Positions 24,292 to 33,626 are shown, counted from the stretch's first letter. The stretch: DNA of 64,000 bases from an uncultured Verrucomicrobia subdivision 3 bacterium (GCA_937890005.1 CALBZA010000080.1:1-64000); one strand, 5' to 3'. Numbers and translations are program-made. Notes: generated by a model from the letters alone, not told the origin.

Positions 24292-26334
24292 TCAGTTCAC
24301 CGTCAATGATGCACTCGTTCCAGGGGTCTTGGTTTCATCCGTCAGGTCGGTCGCCGTGAGGGTGCGGGTTCCCGGATCGCCCACCTGGATCATGAAGCTT
24401 CCGACACCTCCGCTCAGTGCCGCATCCAAACCCATTACATCGGTCGGATCAGACGACGTCAGACTCACAACATCCATCACCGAGGTGACGAGATTCCAGT
24501 TCGAGTCCACGGCACGCACCGTCACAGTGACAAAATCGCCTGCGTTCACCGGCGTCGGCGTGCCGGTCTTGCCGGTCGGTGTGTTGGGTGCCTCAGTTTC
24601 GCCAGGCAAGAGCACCTGAAGTTTTGAAAATGCGCGTTTCACGAGCCGGAAGAACGCTGCGTCGCCTTCGGGCAGGTCGGACTGCAGGATCAGCTGCGAG
24701 CGCTTGTTTAACAGCGGCACGCGGGGACCCGTGGCCGACGCCCAGGCAAACGGTTCGGTCAGGAGCCCGGCTGTTTCCAGGCTGAAGTTCGAATCCGGAA
24801 GCGACCAGCTCACCCAATAAACCGCGTTGGTCGGCACCACCACCACCCCCCCCGGTCCGCCGGACACCAATCGATCCCATCGGACCTCCGTATCCAGTTC
24901 AGTCTGTTCGAGGAAGTTTTCGTCGAATGCCGACGGCACACCGGTCACAGTCAGACGGGAGAACACTGCTGCCCGGTTGATCGTCGCTTCGTTGTTCGCC
25001 TGGAAGCCGAGATACAGGTTGAATCCAGCGTCCGTCGGCGCGAGCTTCGACACGTTATACGGCGGAATCGTGAAGCTCGTCGTGGTGTTGTTGGGCGCGA
25101 TGAGCGTGACGTTGGTATCTGACGTGAACCGCACCGTCCATTTGCCGACCGGCGTGGGGTTGGTGACAGAACCGAGGAAACCGCTTTCGTAATAATCCGC
25201 CGTCACACCATCCCAGCTTCCCGGAGCGTTCGTGTAGTAGATGTTGAGGTCAGGATTGTAGCCGCCGGCATACATTCCCTGCTGATTGGGTTCATCCACC
25301 TTGTATTGGAAACGCATTACCGCGCCTTCTGGCCCAACCTGAATCTTGACGAATGCGCAGTTGGTATTGTTCCAGTCCGGCGCGGAGGGATTCCATCCCG
25401 GGTTCGGGCTGAAAAAGAGATAACCCTCGCAGCCGTAAGTGGCGGGATCGGTCGGGAAATCCGCCAGCGTGAAGGAATACTCCACCGGATTGCCGACGGA
25501 GGCGTTATTGATCCAGGAAAGCCCGAACGTTTCGCGCGCCATGATCTCCTGACGATCGTAGAAAGAATTGTTCTTGGTGCTGGCGAAGACGTTGAGACCG
25601 GCAATCGGCTTCTGCGGCATCGCAATCGTCGGTGGTGGCGGTGGCGCAGCGGTGCCTTCGAGGAACACGTTATCAATCCAGAAATTCGCGGTGCCGAACT
25701 CTGTGATCGATCCGTTGTTGTTCAGCCATTTCTTGAGAAGGATGCCGACGCTGGGATCGATTCCGGATTGGGTCGAATCGATGGGAACAACAATCCGCAC
25801 CCATCCGCTCGCCGCAGCCGTGGGGATGTTGGTCGTCATGAGTGTCGCCGACGTTCCGCTTCCGGATGCAGTCGCGATCTCCAGTCCCGGGACGCTGCCC
25901 GCAAGACTACCGTGCGGATAGAGCGACGGGTCGTTCCATTGTTCAACCGTCACCGTTGAACTGGGATCCCATTTCAGGTCGAACTGAAGCGATTTGTACT
26001 CGGAGAAATTGAAAGTGCCGCCGCCCGCCCACCAGAAATTGTTCCCCGGCGTGCAAATATATTGCGCGATCGGAGAGTCTCCGCCACCCCACGTGGTCTG
26101 AATGTAGAGAGATCCGCTGGAAGGGTTGTCGAGCGTGTTGTTGACGGTACTGTCGAAGCCGGCCTGGCCGGTTCCATACCACCATCCGCAGCCATCCGGC
26201 TGCACGCCGTCCACACCATTGTCGAATGTCGTGATGATTCGGTCGGCGGTTTGAGCCTGTGATGTGCAAAGGCCAGCGGCCATCGACGCAGCGAGCGCAA
26301 GGCCGGTTAGCTTCCGCTTGGATCTAATTTTCAT
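24292..26334 (-). CDS. Large secreted protein with beta-rich binding domains
   Basis: A 680-residue protein with a clear signal peptide (residues 1-28, ending SQAQ). It is rich in Asn, Thr, Gly and Trp and resembles carbohydrate-binding beta-sandwich domains: TFDNGVDG at the start, and a second region with LQFDLKWDPSS. The C-terminal about 110 residues look like an Ig-like/invasin-type domain (VTVTVRAVDSNWNLVTSV, LTSSDPTDVMG). No catalytic motif was recognised. It may be a polysaccharide-binding or scaffold protein. It precedes the pseudopilin and GH51-like genes on the same strand, but a strong hairpin lies between them, so those genes may be partly uncoupled from it. Confidence 0.75.
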   Translation of the reverse strand: MKIRSKRKLTGLALAASMAAGLCTSQAQTADRIITTFDNGVDGVQPDGCGWWYGTGQAGFDSTVNNTLDNPSSGSLYIQTTWGGGDSPIAQYICTPGNNFWWAGGGTFNFSEYKSLQFDLKWDPSSTVTVEQWNDPSLYPHGSLAGSVPGLEIATASGSGTSATLMTTNIPTAAASGWVRIVVPIDSTQSGIDPSVGILLKKWLNNNGSITEFGTANFWIDNVFLEGTAAPPPPPTIAMPQKPIAGLNVFASTKNNSFYDRQEIMARETFGLSWINNASVGNPVEYSFTLADFPTDPATYGCEGYLFFSPNPGWNPSAPDWNNTNCAFVKIQVGPEGAVMRFQYKVDEPNQQGMYAGGYNPDLNIYYTNAPGSWDGVTADYYESGFLGSVTNPTPVGKWTVRFTSDTNVTLIAPNNTTTSFTIPPYNVSKLAPTDAGFNLYLGFQANNEATINRAAVFSRLTVTGVPSAFDENFLEQTELDTEVRWDRLVSGGPGGVVVVPTNAVYWVSWSLPDSNFSLETAGLLTEPFAWASATGPRVPLLNKRSQLILQSDLPEGDAAFFRLVKRAFSKLQVLLPGETEAPNTPTGKTGTPTPVNAGDFVTVTVRAVDSNWNLVTSVMDVVSLTSSDPTDVMGLDAALSGGVGSFMIQVGDPGTRTLTATDLTDETKTPGTSASLTVN

Positions 26335-26816
26335 AAGGTTTGGGGTCAACGGATTGGGGTTACGTTAAAGCAATATGGACGCGCAATCTCTCCGGGCTCT
26401 TCTGAATCGATCGCATGTTAGCATGAGGTGAACGGACGACATGTCGTCAAAACAGCCGACAATTCAGCGCCTGGTCGCCGACCGGAGTATTCCACCCGCG
26501 AGGAGACGGGAATAAAAGAGCACGACCGACGCAGAACTTCGGGAGAGCGAAGCGCGAACAGGAGATTCAAGACAGTTTTACTGGCGCAATACATCGTGCT
26601 GCAGGTCTGGTCAGATGTATATCGACTGTAAACAGGCCTCCTTCAGCGTAATGTCCTCAAAACTATGGACATTTTTTGCTCTCAGATTTCCTAACTGTAT
26701 GGATTTGTACACGTCCCGACCTGTTCCGAGGAGAACTTCGAGGAGAATGGCCCAGGTTCGGAAGAAAGGAAGGAAGAAAGCCGGAAAGACAGCCGCCCGG
26801 TACCCGGCATGAATCG
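26335..26816. other. Intergenic region of 482 bases, no gene seen
   Basis: This stretch separates the folA end from the start of the 680-residue secreted protein, both on the minus strand, so it should contain the promoter of the polysaccharide locus and the end of the thyA-folA transcript. Short ORFs inside it (for example 26428-26631) have no family signature. A perfect 14-bp palindrome lies at 26435-26448. A weak CCCG/CGGG hairpin is near 26495-26511. No tRNA-like or riboswitch-like structure was recognised. Confidence 0.6.
26435..26448. promoter_or_regulatory. Perfect 14-bp palindrome, possible operator
   Basis: GACGACATGTCGTC reads the same on both strands. It lies 101 bases upstream of the start of the 680-residue secreted protein gene (26334) and overlaps a TTGACG on the minus strand that could be a -35 box, although no good -10 was found at the right spacing. 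A dimeric regulator could bind here. No regulator gene is nearby. Confidence 0.35.
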
Positions 26817-27296
26817 TCACTGCCCGACCCGAACTGCGCGATTCGTGTAGTGCAGAATTTTGAACTCTGGAGTTTCGCGCAGCTGTTCTTTCAGCTCGAA
26901 TTGATCCTCGAACGGAGGAAAGAAGGCGTCCCCTTGCACCTCCCGCGTCACCAGCGTGAGAAACAGATCGGAGCAGAGCGCCAACGTCTGCGCGTAAATC
27001 TGCGCGCCGCCGCAAATAAAGACTTCTCGCGACTCACCTTGAAGGTCGATTTCCGCGAGGCTCTGAATCGTCCGCACGCCGGGATGTTGAAAATCTCCCC
27101 GGCTCAGAACGATCGTTTCCCGGTTCGGCAGCGGCCGGCCGATCGACTCGAACGTTTTTCGGCCCATGACGATCACGTTTCCGGTCGTGATCTGTTTGAA
27201 CCACTTGAAGTCCTCGGGCAGGTGCCAGGGAATCGAATTGCCGCTGCCGATCACCCGGTTCAGCGACATGGCCGCAATCGCTTTGAAATGCTTCAC
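26817..27296 (-). CDS. folA: Dihydrofolate reductase
   Basis: Regenerates tetrahydrofolate from dihydrofolate using NADPH. Visible motifs are AAMSLNRVIG at the N terminus, the active-site stretch SIPWHLPEDFKWFK with the acidic residue at about 29, VIVMGRKTFESIGRPLPNR for NADPH binding, and EVFICGGAQIYAQTL. At 159 residues the length is standard. The chosen GTG start at 27296 overlaps the stop of the upstream gene (GTGA); the ATG at 27419 lies inside that gene and would add an unrelated N terminus. It is the last gene of a thyA-sanA-folA operon, so dihydrofolate made by thymidylate synthase is recycled by an enzyme from the same transcript. Confidence 0.95.
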   Translation of the reverse strand: MKHFKAIAAMSLNRVIGSGNSIPWHLPEDFKWFKQITTGNVIVMGRKTFESIGRPLPNRETIVLSRGDFQHPGVRTIQSLAEIDLQGESREVFICGGAQIYAQTLALCSDLFLTLVTREVQGDAFFPPFEDQFELKEQLRETPEFKILHYTNRAVRVGQ

Positions 27297-27991
27297 TTCA
27301 ACGAGAGGACAATGGGTTCGCGCGGTCCGCCGAATTTCGGCTCGCGGCCAAGAACATACAAATCCAGTCCGCACCAGGCTCGCGCCACGTATTCCCGGGC
27401 TTTTACCTTCAGGGACCAACGTAATCCAGGATCAGGCGCCGCAAATGCGACGGCATCGATTCCGTGCCGGGTCGAAATCCAGAGTGCTCTCGGACAATGA
27501 AATTCCTCCGTAATAACCGTGCAGCCGGTCAGCGCGAAAACACGTTTTGCCCGAATCACCGAATCAAGCGTCCGGAAGCCGGCATAATCACGCGTGATTG
27601 CCTCGGCGGGAACACCCGCTTCGATGAGCGCATTTCTCATGTCGGTCGGTTCGTCATAACTGCTCACGTGATTGTCGCCACTCACAAGCAGATGGCGAAC
27701 CTTGCCTGCATGATAAAGAGCCGCCGCAGCTTCGATGCGTCGCGTAAAATGCAGATTCAATCGTCCGCTCTTGGTGAACTTGCCGGTTCCCAAAACCAGC
27801 CCAACATCACGGAATGGAACCTCTTCGGTTGTCCGAAACATCCTTCCTTCCGTAGCGTCCTGACAGGCCTGGTCTGCCACCGCCAGAATCGCGATGCCTG
27901 AAACGAGAAAACCCGCCGCGGCGACAGCGAATTTTCTTCGATGCCTGATCATCCACCGGCCGATGCCGGAAAGATTAGAGATCATCTTCAT
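27293..27991 (-). CDS. SanA/ElyC/YdcF family membrane-anchored protein
   Basis: A 232-residue protein with one N-terminal membrane helix (about residues 21-40, FAVAAAGFLVSGIAILAV) and a periplasmic DUF218-type domain. It has VGLVLGTGKFTKSGRLN, then HLLVSGDNHVSSYDEPTDM and an acidic pocket, typical of SanA, which affects envelope permeability in enterobacteria. The biochemical activity of the family is not settled. Both ends overlap neighbours: ATGA with thyA at 27988-27991 and GTGA with folA at 27293-27296. Why an envelope protein sits between two folate enzymes is unclear. Confidence 0.88.
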   Translation of the reverse strand: MKMISNLSGIGRWMIRHRRKFAVAAAGFLVSGIAILAVADQACQDATEGRMFRTTEEVPFRDVGLVLGTGKFTKSGRLNLHFTRRIEAAAALYHAGKVRHLLVSGDNHVSSYDEPTDMRNALIEAGVPAEAITRDYAGFRTLDSVIRAKRVFALTGCTVITEEFHCPRALWISTRHGIDAVAFAAPDPGLRWSLKVKAREYVARAWCGLDLYVLGREPKFGGPREPIVLSLK

Positions 27992-28782
27992 ACAGCAATG
28001 GGCGCCTTGATGCCCGGATGCGGATCGTATCCAACCAGCTGAAAATCTTCGTATTTGAAGTCGCGAATGTTCCGCACCGTGGGATTCAACTTCATCTGCG
28101 GCAATGGACGCGGCTCACGCGTCAGCTGCAGGCGCGCCTGTTCGAGATGATTCGAGTAAAGGTGCAGGTCGCCGAACGTGTGAACGAACGTTCCAGGCTT
28201 CAAGTTGCAAACCTGCGCAACCATCATCGTCAGCAGCGCGTAGCTGGCGATGTTGAATGGAACGCCGAGAAACAAATCCGCGCTGCGCTGATACAGCTGG
28301 CAGCTCAGTTCACCTTCCTGGACAAAAAACTGGAACAGCGTGTGGCAGGGCGGTAGCGCCATGGATTCGATTTCACCCACATTCCACGCGCTGACAATCA
28401 GCCGGCGGCTGTCGGGATTCTTTTTGATCTGCTCGATCACGTTGTCGATCTGATTGATCGAACGTCCATCCGCCGTGCGCCAGTCGCACCATTGCGCACC
28501 ATAGACACGTCCGAGATTGCCGTCGTTGTCCGCCCATTCATCCCAGATCGTGACGCCGTTCTCGTTGAGATATTTCACGTTCGTGTCACCGCGCAGAAAC
28601 CAGAGCAGCTCGTGAATGATCGACTTCAGATGCAGCTTCTTCGTCGTGAGAACCGGGAATCCGTCCGCCAGGGGAAATCGCGCCTGCGCTCCGAAAACCG
28701 AATAGGTGCCGGTGCCGGTGCGGTCGGATTTGAATTTGCCTTCACTCAGCACGAGCCGGAGAAGATCGAGATACTGCGTCAT
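27988..28782 (-). CDS. thyA: Thymidylate synthase
   Basis: Methylates dUMP to dTMP using methylene-THF. It is 264 residues, exactly the E. coli length, with the nucleophile Cys146 in ALPPCHTLFQFF and the flanking QLYQRSADLFLGVPFNIASY that binds dUMP. Arg residues of KSDRTGTGTYSVFG near the N terminus contact phosphate. It begins a three-gene operon with a SanA-like gene and folA, joined by overlapping codons. It starts 68 bases downstream of the GH-GT fusion gene on the same strand. Confidence 0.97.
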   Translation of the reverse strand: MTQYLDLLRLVLSEGKFKSDRTGTGTYSVFGAQARFPLADGFPVLTTKKLHLKSIIHELLWFLRGDTNVKYLNENGVTIWDEWADNDGNLGRVYGAQWCDWRTADGRSINQIDNVIEQIKKNPDSRRLIVSAWNVGEIESMALPPCHTLFQFFVQEGELSCQLYQRSADLFLGVPFNIASYALLTMMVAQVCNLKPGTFVHTFGDLHLYSNHLEQARLQLTREPRPLPQMKLNPTVRNIRDFKYEDFQLVGYDPHPGIKAPIAV

Positions 28783-28850
28783 CGGCAGGAGAATAGAATC
28801 GCGCCAAAGGATTGCAAAGTTTTTGGGAAGGAAGCGGGAAAAATGGCGAT

Positions 28851-31400
28851 CTACGTGGAAATTGCACTGCGCGGTTCCGCTTTCTCCCGGGGTTCCACGC
28901 GAAAAACCTTCACCAGCCGCTGCTCCTTTGCGAGTTCATCGAGCAGAACATTCGCAATGCTTTGAACATTCCGCTCGTCCACATGCAGCAACCAGATGAA
29001 GAGCGGCAGATTTAAAAACAGCAGCCACGGCCAGACGCCCCAGATCCAGCCGATCAACAACAGGTCCAGCCCAATCAGCCCGAAGAAGGCGATCCATGCC
29101 GTCAGCGACCACGCCGCGTGGAGCCGGCAGCGGATGAGCTGCCGCCGGTTGGGATGATCCTCCGCCACGGTGGTCAGTTGGAGATGCGTCCAGCGGCTGC
29201 CGTAGATTTCCACATCGTAATCGCTCCAGCCGATGTCGGTTCGATTCGGCCAGCGCCGCTCGTCCAACCGGCGCAGAATCAACTGGACGAACTGAAGCCG
29301 ATCGATCCGCTCCTCAGCCCAGTATTGAACTTCACCAAGTGAAACCTTGCTGTTGCGCAACGCCAGCGAATCGATCGATTGCTGCGAACCGAGCTGAAGC
29401 GGCTTGACCGAGAGCCGGCCCTGATACCTCGCCATGCCGCGCACGATCGGCTGCAGGAAATAAAGCAGCGCCACAAGCGGACGCGACCACCATCTCAATT
29501 TGTCCCGCGGGATCGCGGCCTGATATGCCGCCACACAGCAGATCGATGCCGGAATCAGCACGCTTGTCGCAGCCAACGGAACGAAGTAGCTCGAAACTGC
29601 GGACAATACCCACATCGGGAAAACGATGAACAGGTGATATTCCAGCGTCGTGCAGAACATCAGTGTTGAAGCCGGTTCCGCTGCATACATTCTTTGAAAT
29701 CCGGCGCTGCCGAAAAGGCCGTGGTAAATAACGGGCCGTTGCAGTTCGACTCCGAATTTCGCCGAGGTATAGATTCGTCCGTGCCAGATGCTGCCGCCCA
29801 GTGCGCTGAAATTCTCCGGATGCTTCCGCACCAGCAACGCTTCCGCTTCGCCGTATCCGTGCTGTTGTTTCAGATAGGCGCCAGCGGTGGAACGTCGGTA
29901 ATGCCACACAAAGCCCGCCGGACTGAAACCGATCCTGTAACCGGCCTGCTGCAATCGCCAGCAGACATCCACGTCGTCGCCCGCCTTGGTGTAGATCGGA
30001 TCAAACCCGCCGATCTCCTCCAGCGCCCATTTGTAGAACGCCATGTTGCAGCCGGGAATGTGTTCCGCCTGGCGATCGGTCAACATCACATGAGCCGGTC
30101 CTCCCGGAGAAACCATCACCGCCGCGGCCACTGCCGAATCTTCCGGAGGCAACAGATTCGGCCCGCCCACCCCGACAAACTCGCTGTCGAGCAGGCTGGC
30201 CACGATGTAATAGAGCCAGTCTTCATCAGCACGACAGTCGGAATCGGTGAACGCCACAATCTCGCCCGTGGCGGCCGAAATGCCGCTGTTCCGCGCCACC
30301 GAAAGACCGAGATTGCGTTCGTGTCGAATGTTTCGAACCTCGGGATACTTGGCCGCAATCTCCTGAGTCGTATCGGTCGAGCCATCATCGACCAGGATCA
30401 CTTCGTAATCCGGATAATTGAGCCGCCGAAGCGAATCGAGACAGCTGCGCAACGTGCGATCGCCGTTGTAACTGGCCACAACGACAGAAACCTTCGGATA
30501 ACGTTTCAGGGGAAAATACGGCGCCTGCCGGAACTGCTTCAAAACCGTGTAAAAGGATTCCTTCGCCTGCCGATCCCGCGTCACCAGGCCCATCTGCCAG
30601 TCATCGACGATCCGGTTGTCCCGGAACCAGTCGTCCGTATAGCTGAAAACCACCGTGCCGGCGAGCCCACTGCGGAACGCCTCTTCAATCTGCCAGGAGA
30701 GCATCGCTGTTTTGCGTTCCTCACCTTCCCGAAGCGAATCCACACCGAATTCCCCGAGCAACAACGGCTTCGAATCGGCGAGCATCTGAAGCCGCGCCAT
30801 GTAGTTCCGGAACGGCTGCTCGTTGTGCAGGTAAACGTTGAAGCAGACGAAATCGACGCTCAACGGATTGAGAAATTCCGTCGGCGGAAAATTGGAGAAC
30901 GTGCAGAGACAGTTCGGATCCACCTTCTTCGCTTCCGCAACGAGCGAGTCAATCAGATCGGAAATCTCCTGGGCGCCGGTCCAGCGGACGATGTCCGGCG
31001 GAATTTCGTTCGCTATGCTGAATGCAAAAACGCCGGGATGATTGGCGCAGGCATTTACGGCTTCGCGCACCTTCCGGTGAGCCTCCTCGCGCCGTTCGGA
31101 TGAATCGATGCAAAGATGTTTGTTCCATGGAACATCGATGAACACCCGCAGGCCGCGTTCAATCGCCAGATCCAGCAGCCAGCGCGGAGGAATGTCATAG
31201 ACGCGGATGACATTCGCCCCGAGTTCAGCGATTTGATTCAGATCCGCGACAGTCTGTTCCACCGATGCGAACGGTTGCCCCAGGGCATTGGGGGAAAAAG
31301 GACCGTACGCGACCCCTTTGACGAAAAATTTCTTTTCGCCCAGCCGGAAGAATTTTCCATCCACGGTGACGCGTGGCTGGGCTGAGACCGCAGATGCCAT
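28851..31400 (-). CDS. Glycoside hydrolase (TIM-barrel) fused to membrane glycosyltransferase family 2
   Basis: An 849-residue fusion. Residues about 10-300 are a clan-A type TIM barrel: acid/base in SIANEIPPDIV (about 130) and nucleophile in LLLGEFGVDS (about 214). From about 300 a GT2 domain follows: VSVVVASYNGDRTL, VDDGSTDTTQE, the metal-binding FTDSDCRADEDW (about 385) and the acceptor/catalytic GGFDPIYTKAGDDVD. Hydrophobic segments near residues 600-680 and 775-805 anchor it. There is no signal peptide, so the barrel may face the cytoplasm unless an internal helix flips it. It may build a beta-glucan-like polymer and trim or transfer it. The product is not known. Confidence 0.87.
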   Translation of the reverse strand: MASAVSAQPRVTVDGKFFRLGEKKFFVKGVAYGPFSPNALGQPFASVEQTVADLNQIAELGANVIRVYDIPPRWLLDLAIERGLRVFIDVPWNKHLCIDSSERREEAHRKVREAVNACANHPGVFAFSIANEIPPDIVRWTGAQEISDLIDSLVAEAKKVDPNCLCTFSNFPPTEFLNPLSVDFVCFNVYLHNEQPFRNYMARLQMLADSKPLLLGEFGVDSLREGEERKTAMLSWQIEEAFRSGLAGTVVFSYTDDWFRDNRIVDDWQMGLVTRDRQAKESFYTVLKQFRQAPYFPLKRYPKVSVVVASYNGDRTLRSCLDSLRRLNYPDYEVILVDDGSTDTTQEIAAKYPEVRNIRHERNLGLSVARNSGISAATGEIVAFTDSDCRADEDWLYYIVASLLDSEFVGVGGPNLLPPEDSAVAAAVMVSPGGPAHVMLTDRQAEHIPGCNMAFYKWALEEIGGFDPIYTKAGDDVDVCWRLQQAGYRIGFSPAGFVWHYRRSTAGAYLKQQHGYGEAEALLVRKHPENFSALGGSIWHGRIYTSAKFGVELQRPVIYHGLFGSAGFQRMYAAEPASTLMFCTTLEYHLFIVFPMWVLSAVSSYFVPLAATSVLIPASICCVAAYQAAIPRDKLRWWSRPLVALLYFLQPIVRGMARYQGRLSVKPLQLGSQQSIDSLALRNSKVSLGEVQYWAEERIDRLQFVQLILRRLDERRWPNRTDIGWSDYDVEIYGSRWTHLQLTTVAEDHPNRRQLIRCRLHAAWSLTAWIAFFGLIGLDLLLIGWIWGVWPWLLFLNLPLFIWLLHVDERNVQSIANVLLDELAKEQRLVKVFRVEPREKAEPRSAIST

Positions 31401-31581
31401 GTGCGTTTAGACGGCGCAAGAGCCGGTTAAAATTCAACGTGCGGGTCGGGGATAACAAATGCCCGCAAACGAAGCAAGCAGCCCAATTGCATTGCCTTAT
31501 GCCTCGTGCCCGGCGCCCCGCGACTCGGCCCCCGCCACTTTTCCGCTTGCGCGGCCGCCGCTTCACCCGCCTATTGCGACC

Positions 31582-32031
31582 ATGAAAGAATTACCACACA
31601 CGCATTCCTGTTTTGTGTGCGGCGAATCGAATCCCGCCGGCCTGAACCTGCGGTTCGAAACCGATGGAACCAAAGTATTCACCCGATTCACGCCGCGACC
31701 GGAACACATCGGGTTCAAAGGTGTCATCCACGGCGGAATTCTTTCCACGGTGCTCGACGAAATCATGGTCTGGGCCTGCGCAGTTCCGACAAAACGCTTT
31801 GCCTATTGCGTCGAACTGACCGTCCGGTTTTCCACACCTGCACGTCCGGGAGAACTCCTCACCGTGACGTCGGAGCTGACCTCGAATCGGCGAAACAAAA
31901 TCTTCGAAGCAAAATCCGAAATCCGAAACGAACAGAACCAGCTGCTTTGTTCCGCAACAGGCAAATACTTTGCAGTGCCAGATTCGGATATTCAGCCGAT
32001 GCTTGATGATCTTGTGGGCGGAACGGATTGA
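31582..32031 (+). CDS. PaaI-type hotdog thioesterase
   Basis: A 149-residue single hotdog-fold protein, probable acyl-CoA thioesterase. The active-site motif is GVIHGGILSTVLDEIMVW (about residues 48-65), with the HGG turn and the acidic residue on the long helix. An N-terminal CFVCGESNPAGLNLRF, typical of a PaaI subset with a Cys pair, precedes it. The frame is open from 31459, but the region before 31582 is Pro/Ala/Arg-rich and non-homologous, and the ATG at 31582 matches the family N terminus. It is divergent from the GH-GT gene, with 181 bases between them that show no other feature. Substrate unknown. Confidence 0.88.
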   Translation: MKELPHTHSCFVCGESNPAGLNLRFETDGTKVFTRFTPRPEHIGFKGVIHGGILSTVLDEIMVWACAVPTKRFAYCVELTVRFSTPARPGELLTVTSELTSNRRNKIFEAKSEIRNEQNQLLCSATGKYFAVPDSDIQPMLDDLVGGTD

Positions 32032-32087
32032 TCTGACGCGATCAAATCGCGAATCCGCACCGGCCTTCGATCAAACCGGTCTGCAGA

Positions 32088-33611
32088 TTATTTCTCGACT
32101 TTGAAGTCGATCCCGAGGCGTTCCAGCGTCGTTCCTTCGGCAAGGCTCAAAGCCGCGAGGCTCTTGTTGTAGTTGTCGAGCGCCTGAATCTCCGTTGCCC
32201 GAGCCTGGGTGAGGTCGCGTTGCGTCTGCAACACCGTGTAGGTCGTGCTCTTGCCCTGTTCCAATCGCTTCTGCTCCGCTTCCAGCGCTGCCTCGGCGTA
32301 TTCACGCGCGGCGCGCGTTGCGGAAACTCTTTCATAGTTGGCCTGGGCGATTTTGATGGCATTGTCGATCTCCTGCATGATCGTCGATTCCAACGCCTTC
32401 ACATTCAGCACAGCCTGCTGGAATGTGAGCTTCATCGCCTTGTGAGAATTCCGCGCCGCCTGGTTCGCCAGCGGAATGCTGATTTCACCGCCATAAACAT
32501 AATAGGGCCGGTTGCGTTCCCGGATGTCGTAGAGCGTTCCGCTGAACTCGTTGCCCGAGCCGTTGTAACCGTAGGTGCCGAAGATATCGAGCTGCGGGAA
32601 AAGCTGATTGCGGGTGTACTTCAATTGAATCCCGGCCCGCTCCATCTCCAGCTTTGCCTGGATCATTTCGGGCCGCATGGTGAGTCCCTTGCGCCAGCTG
32701 GATTGCAGATCAAAGCTTCGCGGCGGGGCGGTAAGACTTCCTGATGGAACCAATCGAACCTCCGCCCACTCGGCGTAACGCGCATTCATCCAGCCCTTGA
32801 CCGTGTTCTCCTGGACGGCCAGATCGCTCGTTGCCTGAATCAGATCCGCACGCGCGGCCGCGGCCTGCGCTTCCGCCTGCTTCGCTTCGAGCGGCGCCAT
32901 GGCTCCGACCTCGACGCGCTTTCGATTCTCGGAGACAAGCTGCTCCGCCAGATCGACAGCCTTCTGCCGCACAATCACACTTTCGCGCTGGAAGATCAGG
33001 TCGTAGTAAGCCTGCTCAAGCGCCGTTATCTCGGTCATCGTGCGAAGCTTCAAAATCTGTTCGCTGCGCACCACATCAAGCTTGGCCACCTTGATCGACA
33101 GCCTCGGGGAATCGATCCAGAAATTGCGGAGCAACGGCTGGCGGACGCTCGCCGCAGCGGAACCGCCCGAGTTCGAAATATCCGTTCCCACGCCGGTCTG
33201 ACGATCCGTGTCAGAGATGTCGCCGGTGATGTTATAAGTCATTCCCCAGGGAAGGTAGCCGTTGACACCGCTGTTGAAGGAGCGCGTGTCGCTGACGGCG
33301 CCGGCGATCACGTTTGTGCCAAGCAGCGACGGTCCCGCCTCCGAATGCGAATGCTGGCCTGCAAAGCCGAAGGTCGGATCGTAAACGCCGTAACTCTGGC
33401 GAAGGTTGTATTCGGCAATCTGCGGATTGTAACGCTCGATCTGCAGACCGAGGTTGTCCCGCAGTGTCATCTCAATCACATCCTGCAGCGAAACCGTCCT
33501 TACGTTGTTCGTGGAGGGTCCCTGCGCGTTGACCGCGGCCGGCAGCGCGGCCATCAGGGCCGCAATCCAAAGCATTCTCATCGATTGGCAAGAGTGGTGG
33601 ATGGTCTTCAT
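32088..33611 (-). CDS. TolC family outer-membrane efflux protein
   Basis: A 507-residue outer-membrane channel protein with a signal peptide (about residues 1-29, ending VNAQ). The two long coiled-coil repeats of the OEP domain are plain: LQDVIEMTLRDNLGLQIE at the start of repeat one, and later EAKQAEAQAAAARADLIQAT and EAALEAEQKRLEQGKSTTYTV with the typical Leu-Gln spacing. It is the last gene of the unit 37961-33627-32088 and supplies the outer-membrane exit for the MacA/MacB-type pump upstream. Confidence 0.93.
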   Translation of the reverse strand: MKTIHHSCQSMRMLWIAALMAALPAAVNAQGPSTNNVRTVSLQDVIEMTLRDNLGLQIERYNPQIAEYNLRQSYGVYDPTFGFAGQHSHSEAGPSLLGTNVIAGAVSDTRSFNSGVNGYLPWGMTYNITGDISDTDRQTGVGTDISNSGGSAAASVRQPLLRNFWIDSPRLSIKVAKLDVVRSEQILKLRTMTEITALEQAYYDLIFQRESVIVRQKAVDLAEQLVSENRKRVEVGAMAPLEAKQAEAQAAAARADLIQATSDLAVQENTVKGWMNARYAEWAEVRLVPSGSLTAPPRSFDLQSSWRKGLTMRPEMIQAKLEMERAGIQLKYTRNQLFPQLDIFGTYGYNGSGNEFSGTLYDIRERNRPYYVYGGEISIPLANQAARNSHKAMKLTFQQAVLNVKALESTIMQEIDNAIKIAQANYERVSATRAAREYAEAALEAEQKRLEQGKSTTYTVLQTQRDLTQARATEIQALDNYNKSLAALSLAEGTTLERLGIDFKVEK

Positions 33612-33626
33612 ATCATCAAATCATTT

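Noticed and set aside
29694..31103. 469-codon frame antisense to the GH-GT fusion
   Set aside because: No recognisable domain, and the opposite strand carries intact catalytic motifs throughout.
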